64,000 nucleotides of DNA, from the NCBI GenBank assembly GCA_012064385.1, contig QRDG01000134.1:844448-908447 (forward strand), read 5' to 3'. The notes beneath the pieces are model-generated. The model saw nothing but the letters and a program-made list of their open reading frames with translations, did no database searches and was not told the origin of the DNA. Below, one piece after another: positions 1 through 10,837 of this stretch. Positions within the stretch are counted from its first letter, which is position 1, and every line of letters starts with the position of its first letter. The position numbers and the translations under genes were made by a program. The stretch comes from Puccinellia tenuiflora. Its lineage: Eukaryota; Streptophyta; Magnoliopsida; Poales; Poaceae.

Positions 1-1
1 C

Positions 2-61
2 AAGTGGCCTGGTCAGGATGGCAATGCAGGCTACCTCGCTAAGCTTTATCTGGAAGAGTAG
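2..61 (+). CDS. C-terminal end of an unidentified gene (partial)
   Basis: One frame is open from the window edge and ends at TAG 59-61, reading ...KWPGQDGNAGYLAKLYLEE. The composition looks protein-like and the following bases become non-coding at once, which suits the last exon of a plus-strand gene lying mostly outside the window. I do not recognise the family. With only 19 codons this could be chance. If real, it is convergent with the NAC gene at 1161-1698. Confidence 0.3.
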   Translation, partial: KWPGQDGNAGYLAKLYLEE

Positions 62-1158
62 AAGACTTTGGAACACTCACAAAAAGGTGGCTTATCTTGC
101 TGCCGGTGCTTTGCTACCATTGATGTGCTCCTCCTCTCTATGGTCCATATTAGTGGTGTGGTGCTTGAGTTAGCGTACATGCATGCGTATGGGGAGGTTT
201 GTGAGTGCTACTTTGGCATAAAATCTCTTTGTCTGTGCAGTGAAGGCATTAAGATTTAAGATGTGTTCTCTACCTTGCATGTTTACTTTTCTTTTACAGT
301 TTTCAGCCCATTTTCCTGATTAACTGGTAACAAAAATTCAACTTAATGAAAAGCAGAGCTCCTATTGTTTGCTAAAAAAACATATATTTAGAGTATGTAA
401 TATACATGTTTTTTTTTAGATGTGTTGCATATATGTTTGGGCAATGATTTTCTTGATTTAGTGGAGAAATTCTCCAAACAATAGAAATACGCTGGCAAAT
501 ATTTCTTGTTGCATATATGTTTACAAGAAATTACACCTACCTATCCGTTGTTGTATAATTTCTTGTTAAGTAAATAAAAACCGCTGCCCACAAATTAAGT
601 AGCATGCATGTCTTACGTGTAATTTTTTAATTTAATAAGGGAATATCTCGCTAAAATAATTTATGGGCATGAGCAACAATTCTCATGCACATATTTAGGA
701 TGATTTTTTAGATAATAATTAGGAGGTAAAAAGTATAACTTTGGACCAATAAACATATAAGTGATTAGAGAATCCAGCTAAGGATATAGAATTTGTTTGC
801 AACCAATTGGATGTAAATACTAGAGATTTCAGATGGCTGAGAGAGACAAAAAAAAAAGTATCCCAAACCAAGTCGTGTTTCTTATGCTGACAGGCTTTTG
901 AGCTAAAAAAAAAAGAAATTCGGATTTTAGGGTTGTCATCTAAACTGCAGTATCATTGAGTAACATTGATGTATGGATTTTTTTCATGCATGCATCTTTT
1001 TTCCCTCGACTTATCAACTTCTTAAACTGCTAACTTGGACAAAAATATAAGTTTTAGATGGAACCGTGACAACTGAGTAAATCAAAATGTGGTACTACAT
1101 TAACTAATTTCCCTTTTGCTTCGACCAAAATGTGTCATACTATAGGATTAGAGAGCTT
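62..1158. other. Gene-free AT-rich stretch, or intron of the NAC gene
   Basis: About 1.1 kb of AT-rich sequence with A and T runs. No open frame on the minus strand continues the NAC protein, and the expected third NAC exon (a 'GWVVCR'-type motif) is not present. Nothing else is recognisable. Confidence 0.5.
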
Positions 1159-1160
1159 GC

Positions 1161-1698
1161 CTGCGGCGGCGCGTTTTCGTCGGTCTCGAGGCGGTACTCG
1201 TGCATGATCCAGTCGGTCTTCTGCCCGTTGGGCGCCCTGCCCTTGTAGAAGACGAGCGTCTTCCTCATGCCGATGAGCCTGCTCCTCTCGTGCACTGCCT
1301 TGTCCCTCCCCGTCGCCTTCCAGAACCCGGCCATGGTCGCCCTGTTCGTCCTCGTCCCCGTTGGGTACTTGCGGTCCTTGAAGCTGAAGAAGTACCAGTC
1401 GTTCTGCTCCTCGTACCCGATCCCACAGTGCTCTTCAGTTCATTCAGATTGAACACAAAATTAATTGAAGACCAAGAAGTTTGGAGCGATGCATGGATAT
1501 CTGAGAGTACTTGATCTCAAACAAATGAAACATACCTGTGAGATCCCATGGCTCGATGCGGTAGAGGTCGATGTCGCGGATAACATCGAGGTCGATCTTC
1601 TGTGACGCCACCTTCTTGCGGAGATAGTAGCCGACGAGCTCCTCGTCGGTGGGGTGGAACCTGAACCCGGGAGGGACGCATGATTCCATGGAGTCCAT
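1161..1698 (-). CDS. NAC-domain transcription factor, VND/SMB type, exons 1 and 2 only
   Basis: Exon 1 is 1698-1536 and exon 2 is 1432-1161. Exon 1 starts at the ATG of MDSMESCVPPGF; an in-frame ATG at 1734 would add 12 residues unlike the family. The donor of exon 1 is CAG|GTATG. The acceptor of exon 2 is CTGAAG|AGCACTG. Together they give 145 in-phase codons. NAC subdomains A to D are all visible: PGFRFHPTDEELVGYYL, KIDLDVIRDIDLYRIEPWDL, YFFSFKDRKYPTGTRTNRAT, GFWKATGRDK and LVFYKGRAPNGQKTDWIMHEYRLE. NAC proteins are plant nuclear DNA-binding regulators; this subgroup controls xylem vessel walls or root-cap maturation. Intron positions match VND genes. The boundary after exon 2 is CAG|GCAAGC, a GC donor. 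Reading through it gives a stop after seven more codons. The exon for subdomain E and the activation region is not in the 1.1 kb downstream, so the gene is either truncated or has a long second intron leaving the window. Confidence 0.85.
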
Positions 1699-1734
1699 AC
1701 GATCACCAACACCACCACCACCTGGCCTGCACAC

Positions 1735-4700
1735 GAAGCACAGGTAGAGATCGATCGATCAAGATGTGCATCAAATTATGCAGCAACGCGCCTGAATGAT
1801 ATAGCTCGCGAGTAGGAGTAGTAGCACTGGCAGTGTACTAGCATAAAGATTAAAGAAAGAAACATGCAACTGTGCATGATGCAAGTGCTCCCGTGAATCA
1901 TTCGGTGCAACGCAAGCCTTACATTTCTTTATACTGCAAAGGTCACTGCAGATAGGGGAGTTCAGTAGCAGCTAGCAGAAGGGAACAGTGGTGTTGGACT
2001 GTTGGTTGGGTGTGGATCGATACTGAATGAGTAGCATACAGACTGAAGGGGTAGCAATATACTGCAAAGGTCGTAACTGCAGATAGTCAAGTTTTTCTAA
2101 AGAAAAAGATAGGAGAGTTCAGTGAAGGAGTAGTATATAGAATAGAAAAGTAGTGTACTATGTGAGTGTGAGTGTGTGTATGGGTTTCAGTGATCTAGTA
2201 AAAAATAATCCAGGCATGTTGGGTTCTGCACTCCAGTTGAATCCCGTGATGATATAGTAGTAGAGCAAAGGCTGAGCAAGAGGCAGCAGGGAGGGAGGGA
2301 GGGCAGACAAATGGAGGAAAGCTACAGGCCTGTGAATGATATTGTCGACTGTGGAGTGTGGAATCAGAGGCATGTGCGCTATAGTCAGCAAGGAATTATA
2401 GCTGCTGCAGGATGTGGTCGTCTCGACTCAGGAAATGTGCACATATGTTACTATACTACGTCAACATATATATCTCCGCACAAAAACAATACTACATCAA
2501 AATATACTGTTTAAGATATTAAAAAAAATACAGAGTGGTCTAGTTAAGAAGTTACTAAGTGCTAATGATTCCCTACTCATCCTGGTCATGAAGCCGGCCC
2601 TCATGAAATGCAGTGCACAGAACTCAAGCGCAATGCAGAGCCAGGTGCCGTTTTTACTGTGAAAACGTACGTCAAAGCTACAAATAATGTAGGAGTACGA
2701 CACACTTTTACTATTTTTTGGGGGGTGCATTTGCAGTTTAATTTGCACAATATAATTGATACAGAATACTGAAAAGATTGTAAATTTTGGAAGATTCCAT
2801 ATGCATGGACAGGGACAGCCTCTCTCTTCCAAGTTTGAACCCTAACCAGCAGTAGTGTGACTAGCTAGCTCTGATCAAAGAATACTATTGCTAGATGCAT
2901 GGTGCAAGCAAATTAAATGGTGCGTGTGCATGCACCACATGAGGAAAACAAAAAGAGCTATGAGCACACAACCGGCCGGATGAGGGCACGCGCTTGCGTT
3001 GTGCATGCAAATAAAAACTTGGCATGCAGAGGGGTGTGGGGCTGGGAGCGAAAAAGAAAAACGTGAGGAGAGACGAAGAAGAGATCGAAGGCTCCTTTCT
3101 GGGATCAGGCCTGCAAAGAAGAAAAGCCAACTTCCCCACTGGAGTGGAGTGGTACTCCTACTCCGGTGACCAGCCAAAGCATGCGACCATCGGTTCCCTT
3201 CCTCTCTCGCACGGCCTCTGACCGCGCTGTCGCTTTGTCGACGGATTCCATGGCACAACAGTGACGCTTCCTACTACTGCTGGTGACTGAACAGTTGTCT
3301 GAGTATGTCTGAACTGCAGTGCCGATGGCGGCCAGCACGGGGGACTTTGTGCACTGTGGCCTAGCTATCTACCTACCAAAGGGTAGAACATAGTGTAGGG
3401 GTGGATCAAGGAGAAGGTCCAAGTCGAGGGAGATCAATCATTTCTTGTGTTTCACCCTTTGGCCTCTTGTGGGGTGCATGAGGGAGAGAGAGCTAGGGTA
3501 GTCATCACTGCCGGATCTCCTTCAATATTTCCCTGTCCCGCTCGATGAAGAAAATGACATAACAGTCTAAGACACGACTTGTTTGGAACATGAGAGCATC
3601 CGTGCATGTTGCAAGACTTAAATTTCTATCAGAATTTGGGAAATATCCTACCTTCCGAATGGGGCATATATACGGCGGTAGAGTTTATGAAGAATGGGTT
3701 GTTATGTCTTGCAAAACCCAATGTGAAATTGTGTAACAAGTTGAAATTCTGTCCACGGCAGTATATATTATTCGTAACTAATTAATGTGGCAAGATTTTG
3801 GCGAAATATATTTATCTGCCGCATGCCAACAATCATATATGCTACTTTCTGGTGAAATGCTAAAGAAGTTCTAAGTTGTGTCAGAGTGTGGCAGCATTTG
3901 GTATGTCCAGCGACCCGTCTATGGTTAAATGTAAGTGTGTATCATGAAATTCCTTTAGTATCCTTTCCATGTGAAGAAAATTAAATGTGGTCGACCCATA
4001 TACATGTTTAGTCGCTAAGATAATTTTAGAAGTTTTATGATATGCATATTTAATTTTTAAAATTGAGGGCAATCTTGTTAGAAAATTCCCTTGCTGCACA
4101 TTTTGTTGTGAGAATCCTTTCAATACTCTTCCACTCTGCAAAATCACAAGACGAATGACATGTTTGATTGGAACCAAAATACTCACACAATTTCCGCAAT
4201 CCTCTTAGCTAGAATGTTTGGCAAGTTTTTGCACGTGAATTTGCGTGTGATGAAAAAATGCTTTCGATATGGTGGTCAACCTATGTGCGTCATATAAAGA
4301 ACAATTTTAGTTCAACATAAGATCTTTGAGTAAAACCCCGTTTTTGAGTTGTCAATGTGGCCTCAGTCTATACACCCCAATATTGACAACCATTTTTGTG
4401 TGGAAAGAAAGTAAGAATATGTTGCAAGAAGATAATGCATGCTACCTTTCATTAGATAAATAAAAAAATTGCAAACTACATAGTCAAATTTGGTTTGATA
4501 AAAAAATTACAAATCAATTTCTTCACAAAAAAATCAGAAAATATTATGAAGGGCCGAAGGGGAGGAGCCCCATGTCACAATTAAGGTAGAAAAATAAGAC
4601 TCCGAGGATTGCAGCTACGGAGATTAATTGAACCGTGATGGATTGGCTTCATCTCTCTCAAGTCTTTCGGTTTAAAAAATTAGAATAGATTAATTTTGCA

Positions 4701-5998
4701 TGGAACTATTAACCATAAGAAATGACATGTTCTGGGAAAATTATTTGCAATATAGTTGATTGTCCAAAAATATGCATCGAATGCAGCTAAGTACATGTTT
4801 GTGAAATCGTGTGCAATACAAATCTCATCTTGTAACTAGATAATTTTTTTTGCACATATGCAATTATGTGCATATTAAATTATATTTAAACTCCCAAAAT
4901 GTCCAGTGTTTATTTGGGAAATGTGTTTTTTTGGAAATCCACGCATGATATAAATTGAGAACTCTTGGATCCATACATACAGGATCCACAGGAAAAGATA
5001 TGGGTGTATCTTTGTGGATGTGTGCACAATTACATATGATATCAAAACCAAGATGACGAAAATTGCTTAAAGCCCTTTATCGGTTCCCATGCATATAACC
5101 TAAACCATGAATCGAGTGAAGAGGAAAGTAGCCGAGGAGGAGACAGTAAATATATATAGCACAACACATCAGTAAGTATACCTTTCACGCAAGAAAAAGA
5201 ACAAACATTTGATGGAACTCTAGATCTATATATCAAGATCGATGCGGCACCCCGGATGGATAAACACCTAAAACTAACTGGATTGATCAACCAGTTGCTT
5301 TGATATATATACTCACCTCAGACGATCGCTACGTGCTCTAGATCACAGATCGATGAGCAGACCTTGATCGATCTTCTCCTAGCTATAGAATGATGCACTA
5401 TATTTCCTTGACCGATCGGCCGGCCGGGAAGAACAGGCCGGCTAGCTAGCTGGCTGCCTCGTGTATGTATGGAGGTATGAACAGCTTGATGAGATCGAGG
5501 TGAGGAGAGAGGTCTAGCTCGTAGGTATATACAGGATGAGAGAATGTGGAGAAAGGAGGGGGAGAAGGTGGCGAGTATAAAAAGGGTGGAGGAGGGTGTC
5601 GCGCTCTCCTTTCCGTCGCGCGTGGGCGAGGCGAAATGAACGCATGCGGGCCCCGCGGGCCCCACCGATGACGTCACGGACCCTTCTTCTAGGTTCCACT
5701 CTCGATCGATCTCATTCTCCCGGTTACGGCACTAGCTGTGTGTAATGTTTGAGTGCAGTACAAAAGAACTGGAATGCGCTCAATTAGCAGTAGCTTTATC
5801 TCTTTGTCTTCGGTCGATCGGCATGCATGCATGTTACATCCACTGCACTTAGCTTGTCTAGCCCGTTGGGAACCACTCTCGTAATGCATGGACAGGACTT
5901 GGCCACGCCCACTAACTTTTTATCAGCCAATTTGTACTCAATCTATTTTTAATTACATGGTTCAGTCAAAGTCAGACTTCGTAAAATTTGATAAATAT
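1735..5998. other. Intergenic, no gene recognised
   Basis: About 4.3 kb upstream of the NAC gene. The sequence just 5' of the NAC start contains TGTGCAG|GCC on the minus strand, a possible acceptor of a 5'UTR intron. A TATAAAAAG motif lies at about 5576-5584 in a GC-rich patch (5400-5700), but no coding exon could be tied to it. The rest is AT-rich with no conserved frame. Confidence 0.5.
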
Positions 5999-6000
5999 GT

Positions 6001-6075
6001 ACTCCGTCCATCCCGCATTAGTGACGCTAGACGTGTTTTAGTGTGATATCTGTATCTAGACAAATTTGTGCCAAC
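6001..6075. repeat. Stowaway-like MITE fragment
   Basis: The stretch begins TACTCCGTCC and continues with CTAGACGTGTTTTAGTG and ATCTAGACAAATTTG, the usual body of grass Stowaway elements. Only the left half is present; it stops at the left end of the Harbinger element, which probably inserted beside or into it. Confidence 0.5.
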
Positions 6076-6587
6076 TAAGAGCAAGTCTAACAGACCCCTC
6101 AAAAGGCCCAACCCCGCAAAATAACTGCTGATATACGGGGTTGGGCTCTACCTGGCCGTCTAACAGACCGCCTAAATCGGGCACCCCAGACGGATTTTTA
6201 CAATTTTGGCTACGGGGCGGCTCGTCGCCCCCTACTTGTGCGGGGCGGGAGGGGGAATACAGGGTGAACCCACTATTCTGTGCGAGCTAGGGCGGGCGGA
6301 AATTTCAGCTTCCCTACCCGTTTTCCCCCGCGCCGCCGTCACAGCCGCCCGCCCGCCGCCGCCGGAAACCTACGCATCCGGTCCCCTCCGACGGCCGCCG
6401 AGCCGCCGCACCCCCGCCGGACCCCGCCGCACCCCGCTGGACCCCCGCCGGACCTCAGCGCCCCTCGGCTCGCCGCGCCGCGTTCATTTCCGCCGCCGCC
6501 CCACGGTGAGTACTCTGTCGCGTTCCTCTTCGATTTCGCCGGCGCAATCGATAAACTTGGGGGCTGATCTGTGCTTCACCGTGGGAG

Positions 6588-7916
6588 ATGTCTTCGGACG
6601 CCACTATGGAGGATTTGGTGGATTCATCGGATTGGTCATCGTCGGACTCCGATGATTCGGAGCTCGACGAGCTGCTGAACGACGACGACATGGAGACGAT
6701 GCTGCTCCTCTTCGGCATGAAGGAAATTGAAGACCGCGCGAAGCTGCTGGATCAGAGAAAAGGGTCCACGATGGGGCGCATGTGTATCCCGCGGAACCGC
6801 GCGCTCGGCCACGAACAGCTGTGGCAAGATTATTTTGCCGAGGTACCGACCTATCCTCCCCGTCTCTTCCGTAGAAGATATCACATGCGTAGGAGTTTGT
6901 TCACGAAAATCGTGAGAGACTATGAAGCAAATTGTGACTATTTCAAGCAACGGAGGAACTGCGCCCACGTCATGGGATTTAGCCCATTTCAGAAAATATC
7001 AGCTGCCATGAGGGTGATTGCATATGGTATCCCTGCAGACTATACCGATGAGTACCTTCGCATTGGTGCACAAACAACCACTGATTGTGTCCGTATGTTT
7101 GCCAAGATGGTGATCAAGTTGTATGGTGAGACGTATCTCCGAGCTCCAAACGAGCAAGATACAAAGAGACTCATGGAGATCAATGAAAAGAGGGGGTGGC
7201 CGGGGATGCTTGGTAGTCTGGATTGCATGCATTGGACATGGAAAAATTGTCCAAAAGCATGGCATGGAATGTATTGTGGAAAAAGCCATGATCCTACCAT
7301 TGTTCTTGAAGCTGTGGCATCCCAAGACTTATGGATTTGGCATGCTTTTTTTGGACTGCCGGGGACTCTCAATGACATCAACGTCTTGAATAGATCCCCT
7401 TTATTTGCAAGAATAGTTAAGGGTGATGCTCCAACTTGCAACTACAAAGTTATGAACAATGAGTACACCATGGGGTACTACCTCACAGATGGTATTTACC
7501 CTGACTATGCAACTCTTGTGAAGGCAATTAAAGAGAAAAAGGATGTGCCTTTGACAAGAAAAGAAGCTTGGTTCACCAAAGCTCAAGAGGCAGCTCGCAA
7601 GGATATTGAGAGAGCTTTCGGTGTTTTGCAAGCACGGTTTGCAATTGTTCGGGGTCCTGCACGGTTTTGGGACAAGGAAACTCTTGTTGAAATCATGACA
7701 TGTTGTGTGATCCTTCACAACATGATCATTGAAGATGAGAGAGAGTTGAACTTGCCATGTTTCTATGACAATGTGGGCACCCGAGTGCAACCCCAGAGGA
7801 ACCCTGATCGGCTTGAAGCTTTTCTTGCAGCGCATCGCAGCATTGAAGATGCCCAGACTCATCACCAGCTCACCCAAGATCTGATCGATCACCACTGGCA
7901 GTTGCATGGCCAATGA
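6588..7916 (+). CDS. PIF/Harbinger transposase (DDE_Tnp_4 / plant transposon protein)
   Basis: A 442-residue open frame with no stop or frameshift, close to full length for the family. An acidic serine-rich N-terminus (SSDSDDSELDELLNDDD) precedes the conserved region. Family motifs run in order: GSLDCMHWTWKNCP around residue 207-220 (first catalytic Asp), LPGTLNDINVLNRS around 258-271 (second Asp) and DIERAFGVLQARF around 337-349 (catalytic Glu). VILHNMIIEDER is the usual C-terminal landmark. The enzyme would cut and paste its own element in the nucleus with TTA/TAA target preference. The start ATG follows the GC-rich 5' part of the element, where a possible donor (CACGGTGAGT, about 6501-6510) suggests a 5'UTR intron. 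Intactness suggests recent activity or retained function; expression cannot be judged. Confidence 0.9.
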   Translation: MSSDATMEDLVDSSDWSSSDSDDSELDELLNDDDMETMLLLFGMKEIEDRAKLLDQRKGSTMGRMCIPRNRALGHEQLWQDYFAEVPTYPPRLFRRRYHMRRSLFTKIVRDYEANCDYFKQRRNCAHVMGFSPFQKISAAMRVIAYGIPADYTDEYLRIGAQTTTDCVRMFAKMVIKLYGETYLRAPNEQDTKRLMEINEKRGWPGMLGSLDCMHWTWKNCPKAWHGMYCGKSHDPTIVLEAVASQDLWIWHAFFGLPGTLNDINVLNRSPLFARIVKGDAPTCNYKVMNNEYTMGYYLTDGIYPDYATLVKAIKEKKDVPLTRKEAWFTKAQEAARKDIERAFGVLQARFAIVRGPARFWDKETLVEIMTCCVILHNMIIEDERELNLPCFYDNVGTRVQPQRNPDRLEAFLAAHRSIEDAQTHHQLTQDLIDHHWQLHGQ

Positions 7917-8133
7917 TTCATTTCCTATTCTTGTATGTGTGAAACATTTGTTATTTGTTTGATTCCGGGAACATTTGTTATTTGTTTGATTATTCCATTT
8001 GAACATTGGTTGGCAGTTCCGAAAAACATTATTGTAATAATTATGATGATTATTGTGTGCTTTGAAACTTTTATTCAATGTGAATGTTGCATTGGTTCTA
8101 ATACGCAATGTGTCCAAAACCCTGTTTTTGAGG

Positions 8134-8245
8134 GGCCGAAAACTCGTCCGAGCTAGCAGACCCCGTATCCCCACCCCGTAAAACAGAATATTCTGTTTTA
8201 CGGGGTGGGGATACGGGGTCTGCTAGCTCGGACGAGTTTTCGGCC
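8134..8245. repeat. Perfect 56-bp inverted repeat with no spacer
   Basis: Bases 8134-8189 are the exact reverse complement of 8190-8245, centred on GAAT|ATTC. Pairing stops at both outer ends. The right arm contains the Harbinger terminal sequence, so the left arm is an inverted copy of the element's own end. A transcript would fold into a 56-bp hairpin. Confidence 0.95.
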
Positions 8246-8255
8246 GGTGAAAAGT

Positions 8256-8398
8256 GATCGGATGCACGATGGGTAGAGTTGGGAGAGTTGATTTATGGTC
8301 TAGGAAATGGTTGCAATTTTTGGACAATACCATCACCATCGGTCAAAGGACAAGGATCGGATGCACGATGGGTAGAGTTGGGAGAGTTGATTTATGGT
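8256..8398. repeat. Pair of 44-bp direct repeats
   Basis: Bases 8256-8299 recur at 8355-8398 without change, 99 bp apart. They start GATCGGATGCACGATGGGTA and end GATTTATGGT. They sit immediately right of the palindrome and may reflect local duplication during repair. Confidence 0.9.
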
Positions 8399-8599
8399 GT
8401 AATATGGATGACGATCATCTACCACATTATGTATGGCGATTGCATTATGAATGAAATGCCATAAAAGTAGATTGCTTGGCACATTACATTTCATTGGCAC
8501 ATTTGGAAGTAAAGAAACAGGTGAACCTTCCAGGGAAATTCGCTTTTGAATGACGAAGTATTACAATTAGTTAGAGATGAGATCTCGCTCTTAAGTGAG

Positions 8600-8745
8600 G
8601 TTTTTTGGTTTTCATTTTTATGTTGGGGTGAAGGCAGTTTTTCTCCCATCCTATTTTTCTTTGTTCCGGCTTGTATATGACCTATATTCTCTCTATCAAT
8701 GCAAAGACAGTGCTCCAGCCAGTTCGGGTAAAAAAATAAATATTC
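8600..8745 (+). mobile_element. Probable LINE 3' end
   Basis: TTGTATATGACC, CTATCAATGCAAAGACAGTGC and a final GGGTAAAAAAATAAA resemble the 3'UTR and short A-rich tail of plant non-LTR elements. No coding sequence precedes it. Confidence 0.35.
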
Positions 8746-10579
8746 TCTTAATTAATTGGTAACTCACATTTATTGAAAAGCTCATATGCACAATCACTAT
8801 CTAAAAGATGTAAGTAGCAGCATACAAACATCATGCATTGCACATGTCCTTAATTTGGGTGTGTGGAAAAACTTTGAGACAAGCTAGTCAAACTTATGAG
8901 TGTCCATCCTACGGCAGGTTGGTTTTTCCATCCTACGGCAGGTTGATTTATTGCGATCAAGTGCATGTTCTTACCAATGGTACCACACACTGTGCTTTCA
9001 GCTTTCTATAGGACCATGCTGCCCAATCGACAGATGAACAAGTTACTCAGTGCGTAGAGCCGTACAGTTGTCCAGGTATGATGATCAATCCTTGGTATAA
9101 TTGCACTAGATTTCACTGCACTTCCGTCAATTCTACAGAAGATTTTGAGATGTGGAAGTTTGATTTGATGTGAGTATCGCAACCACCTCAAGATAGCTAC
9201 CTAACTATAGCTAGCAGGCACTTTCACATCGCAGACTAGTAAATCCAATTCATACGTACTGTCAAATGCAACACAAAAACTGGCCGATCTATCTCACTAA
9301 CTCCTTTGATTACCATTCGTGTCCTACCTAGAAATTCGTGCTGTCAGCCTCAGAGCATGCACGCGCCAAACTGATGAGGGACTGATGGCCTGCACGGCTG
9401 CACCTATTGGCCTTAGCTAGCCATTAGCATTCTACTGATTATTTCCAGAAGCATGATCAGCAGGAATTATGATGTCGATCAACACTGGGGCGTAGGCATG
9501 CATTACAAAACATATGCTTGTGCTAAGTATGATGCTACCTACCACTGTTAGGGCAACACCAAATCCATTTGGGTGCCCCCACATCATTACGGTTCTCATT
9601 GCTTGCTAGCTGCTGATATCTCATCATCGAAGGTAAGATATATTTTTACGATGACACAAGGAATTTGAAGGAATGTAACATTGTGTACATATAATATAAT
9701 GGTGTGCACTCGTATTTCTTTCTCGATCGAGAAACCTCAAAATAACAGGAGGCCTTCTCTATAAATGAGATAAAGTTATAGAGACAACCGAGTGAATGTG
9801 CACATGAATTAGTTAAAAAATTGTCTTTTTATTTGCATGGGTGTCAATCAAAAAATTAAATTTTAGTAATAAGGACAGCCCCAAAACTTTCTACATGCTC
9901 TCAATAACTTTACACCAAAATCCAACTACAACTAACGGTATCATGAGCAAAGTCAATGCAATCTACAGAGTAGCTAGTGTGCTATGATGATAGATGATTA
10001 ATACAAATGTGTCTAATTCAGTCCTTGGGGTTAAGGCAGTGCATTTATAGATCTGCTCTTTTTATGTAATTAAATCTACAGAGTACAACTTATGTCAGTC
10101 GGGCCATTCTAGGATGGCACCGAGGCACCCCAACTTATCTACGCACACTTGCGATATCCTCTCCTCTCATCCCCACCGGAAGAGAAGCCTCGACAAAGCC
10201 CGTACGTGTAGCCGACGGCACAGGTGGGTATTCAGGGGTCAATGGCGCTCGGTGAGCGGTGGCTATGGGGCATGGCGCAGGGTGCACCGGAGGCATGAGG
10301 CCTAGCGGGAGCGCTGTACCAAGTCACAATGAGATTGGTGACGTGCGACTCCAAGGTGATGGGAAAATTCTACGCGACAGCCATCGGGTGTTGAACTGGG
10401 ATACAATTATCCTTCACATTTGATTGTTCTCCGTATGTGATTGCGGGGAGGGAGTGGGTGGAGGGTGATTGCGGTGCTGGCCCAGTTCCCCGGCTGGCTG
10501 GAGGGGACATGTCCGCACAGCAGGAGGACCCATTTGTAGTTTTTATGGCGCTCCCTCTCTACCTAGTCTGCGTTACGTG
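8746..10579. other. Intergenic, no gene recognised
   Basis: AT-rich to about 10100, then a more GC-rich stretch to the Copia insertion. No supported frame, RNA gene or complete repeat was seen. Confidence 0.5.
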
Positions 10580-10584
10580 AGCGG

Positions 10585-10814
10585 TGTTAGCGATTGAGGA
10601 AACGATCGTACCCCGTTGGGGGCATCGGTTGCGTGTTAAGTAGTAGATGGAAAAGCCCCATCTGTGGCATATACAAGGAAGGAGTTTACATATGGTAAGA
10701 CTGGGAAAGGAAAGGAGGCAATCACGTATGTGGCCGTTGGGACAGATCCGTTGGTGTACTACACCATACGTTGAACCTGGTCCATACGTGTTGCATACAA
10801 TATTTTGTCTAACC
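10585..10814 (-). repeat. 3' LTR of the Copia element
   Basis: 230 bp, matching 15610-15825. It starts TGTTAGCGATTGAGG on the plus strand and ends TTTTGTCTAAC next to the C run. Confidence 0.9.
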
Positions 10815-10832
10815 CCCCCCCCCCCCCCCCCC
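10813..10832 (-). promoter_or_regulatory. Polypurine tract of the Copia element, expanded to G20
   Basis: Twenty C in a row on the plus strand, read as AAGG...G20 on the element's own strand, directly before the 3' LTR. This is where the plus-strand primer of reverse transcription lies. A pure G20 is longer than usual and may have slipped. Confidence 0.8.
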
Positions 10833-10837
10833 TTAAT

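Larger units (their letters stand above)
6079..8245 (+). mobile_element. PIF/Harbinger DNA transposon
   Basis: The element contains the transposase 6588-7916. The left end, GAGCAAGTCTAACAGACCCC from 6079, follows a TAA, the 3-bp target type of this superfamily. The right end region carries GGGGTCTGCTAGCTCG (8215-8230), an imperfect inverted match to the left end (CTAACAGACCCC against CTAGCAGACCCC). The exact right boundary (8234-8245) is uncertain because the terminus is part of a perfect palindrome. No second Myb-like ORF, usual in autonomous PIF/Harbinger pairs, was found inside, so mobility may need a partner protein in trans. Confidence 0.75.

Noticed and set aside
5400..5700. Promoter and first exon of a gene around TATAAAAAG at 5576
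   Set aside because: No coding exon with splice support on either strand within reach.
6206..6655. 149-codon Pro/Arg-rich frame ahead of the Harbinger transposase
   Set aside because: High GC keeps several frames open; it overlaps the transposase start in another frame and shows no domain.
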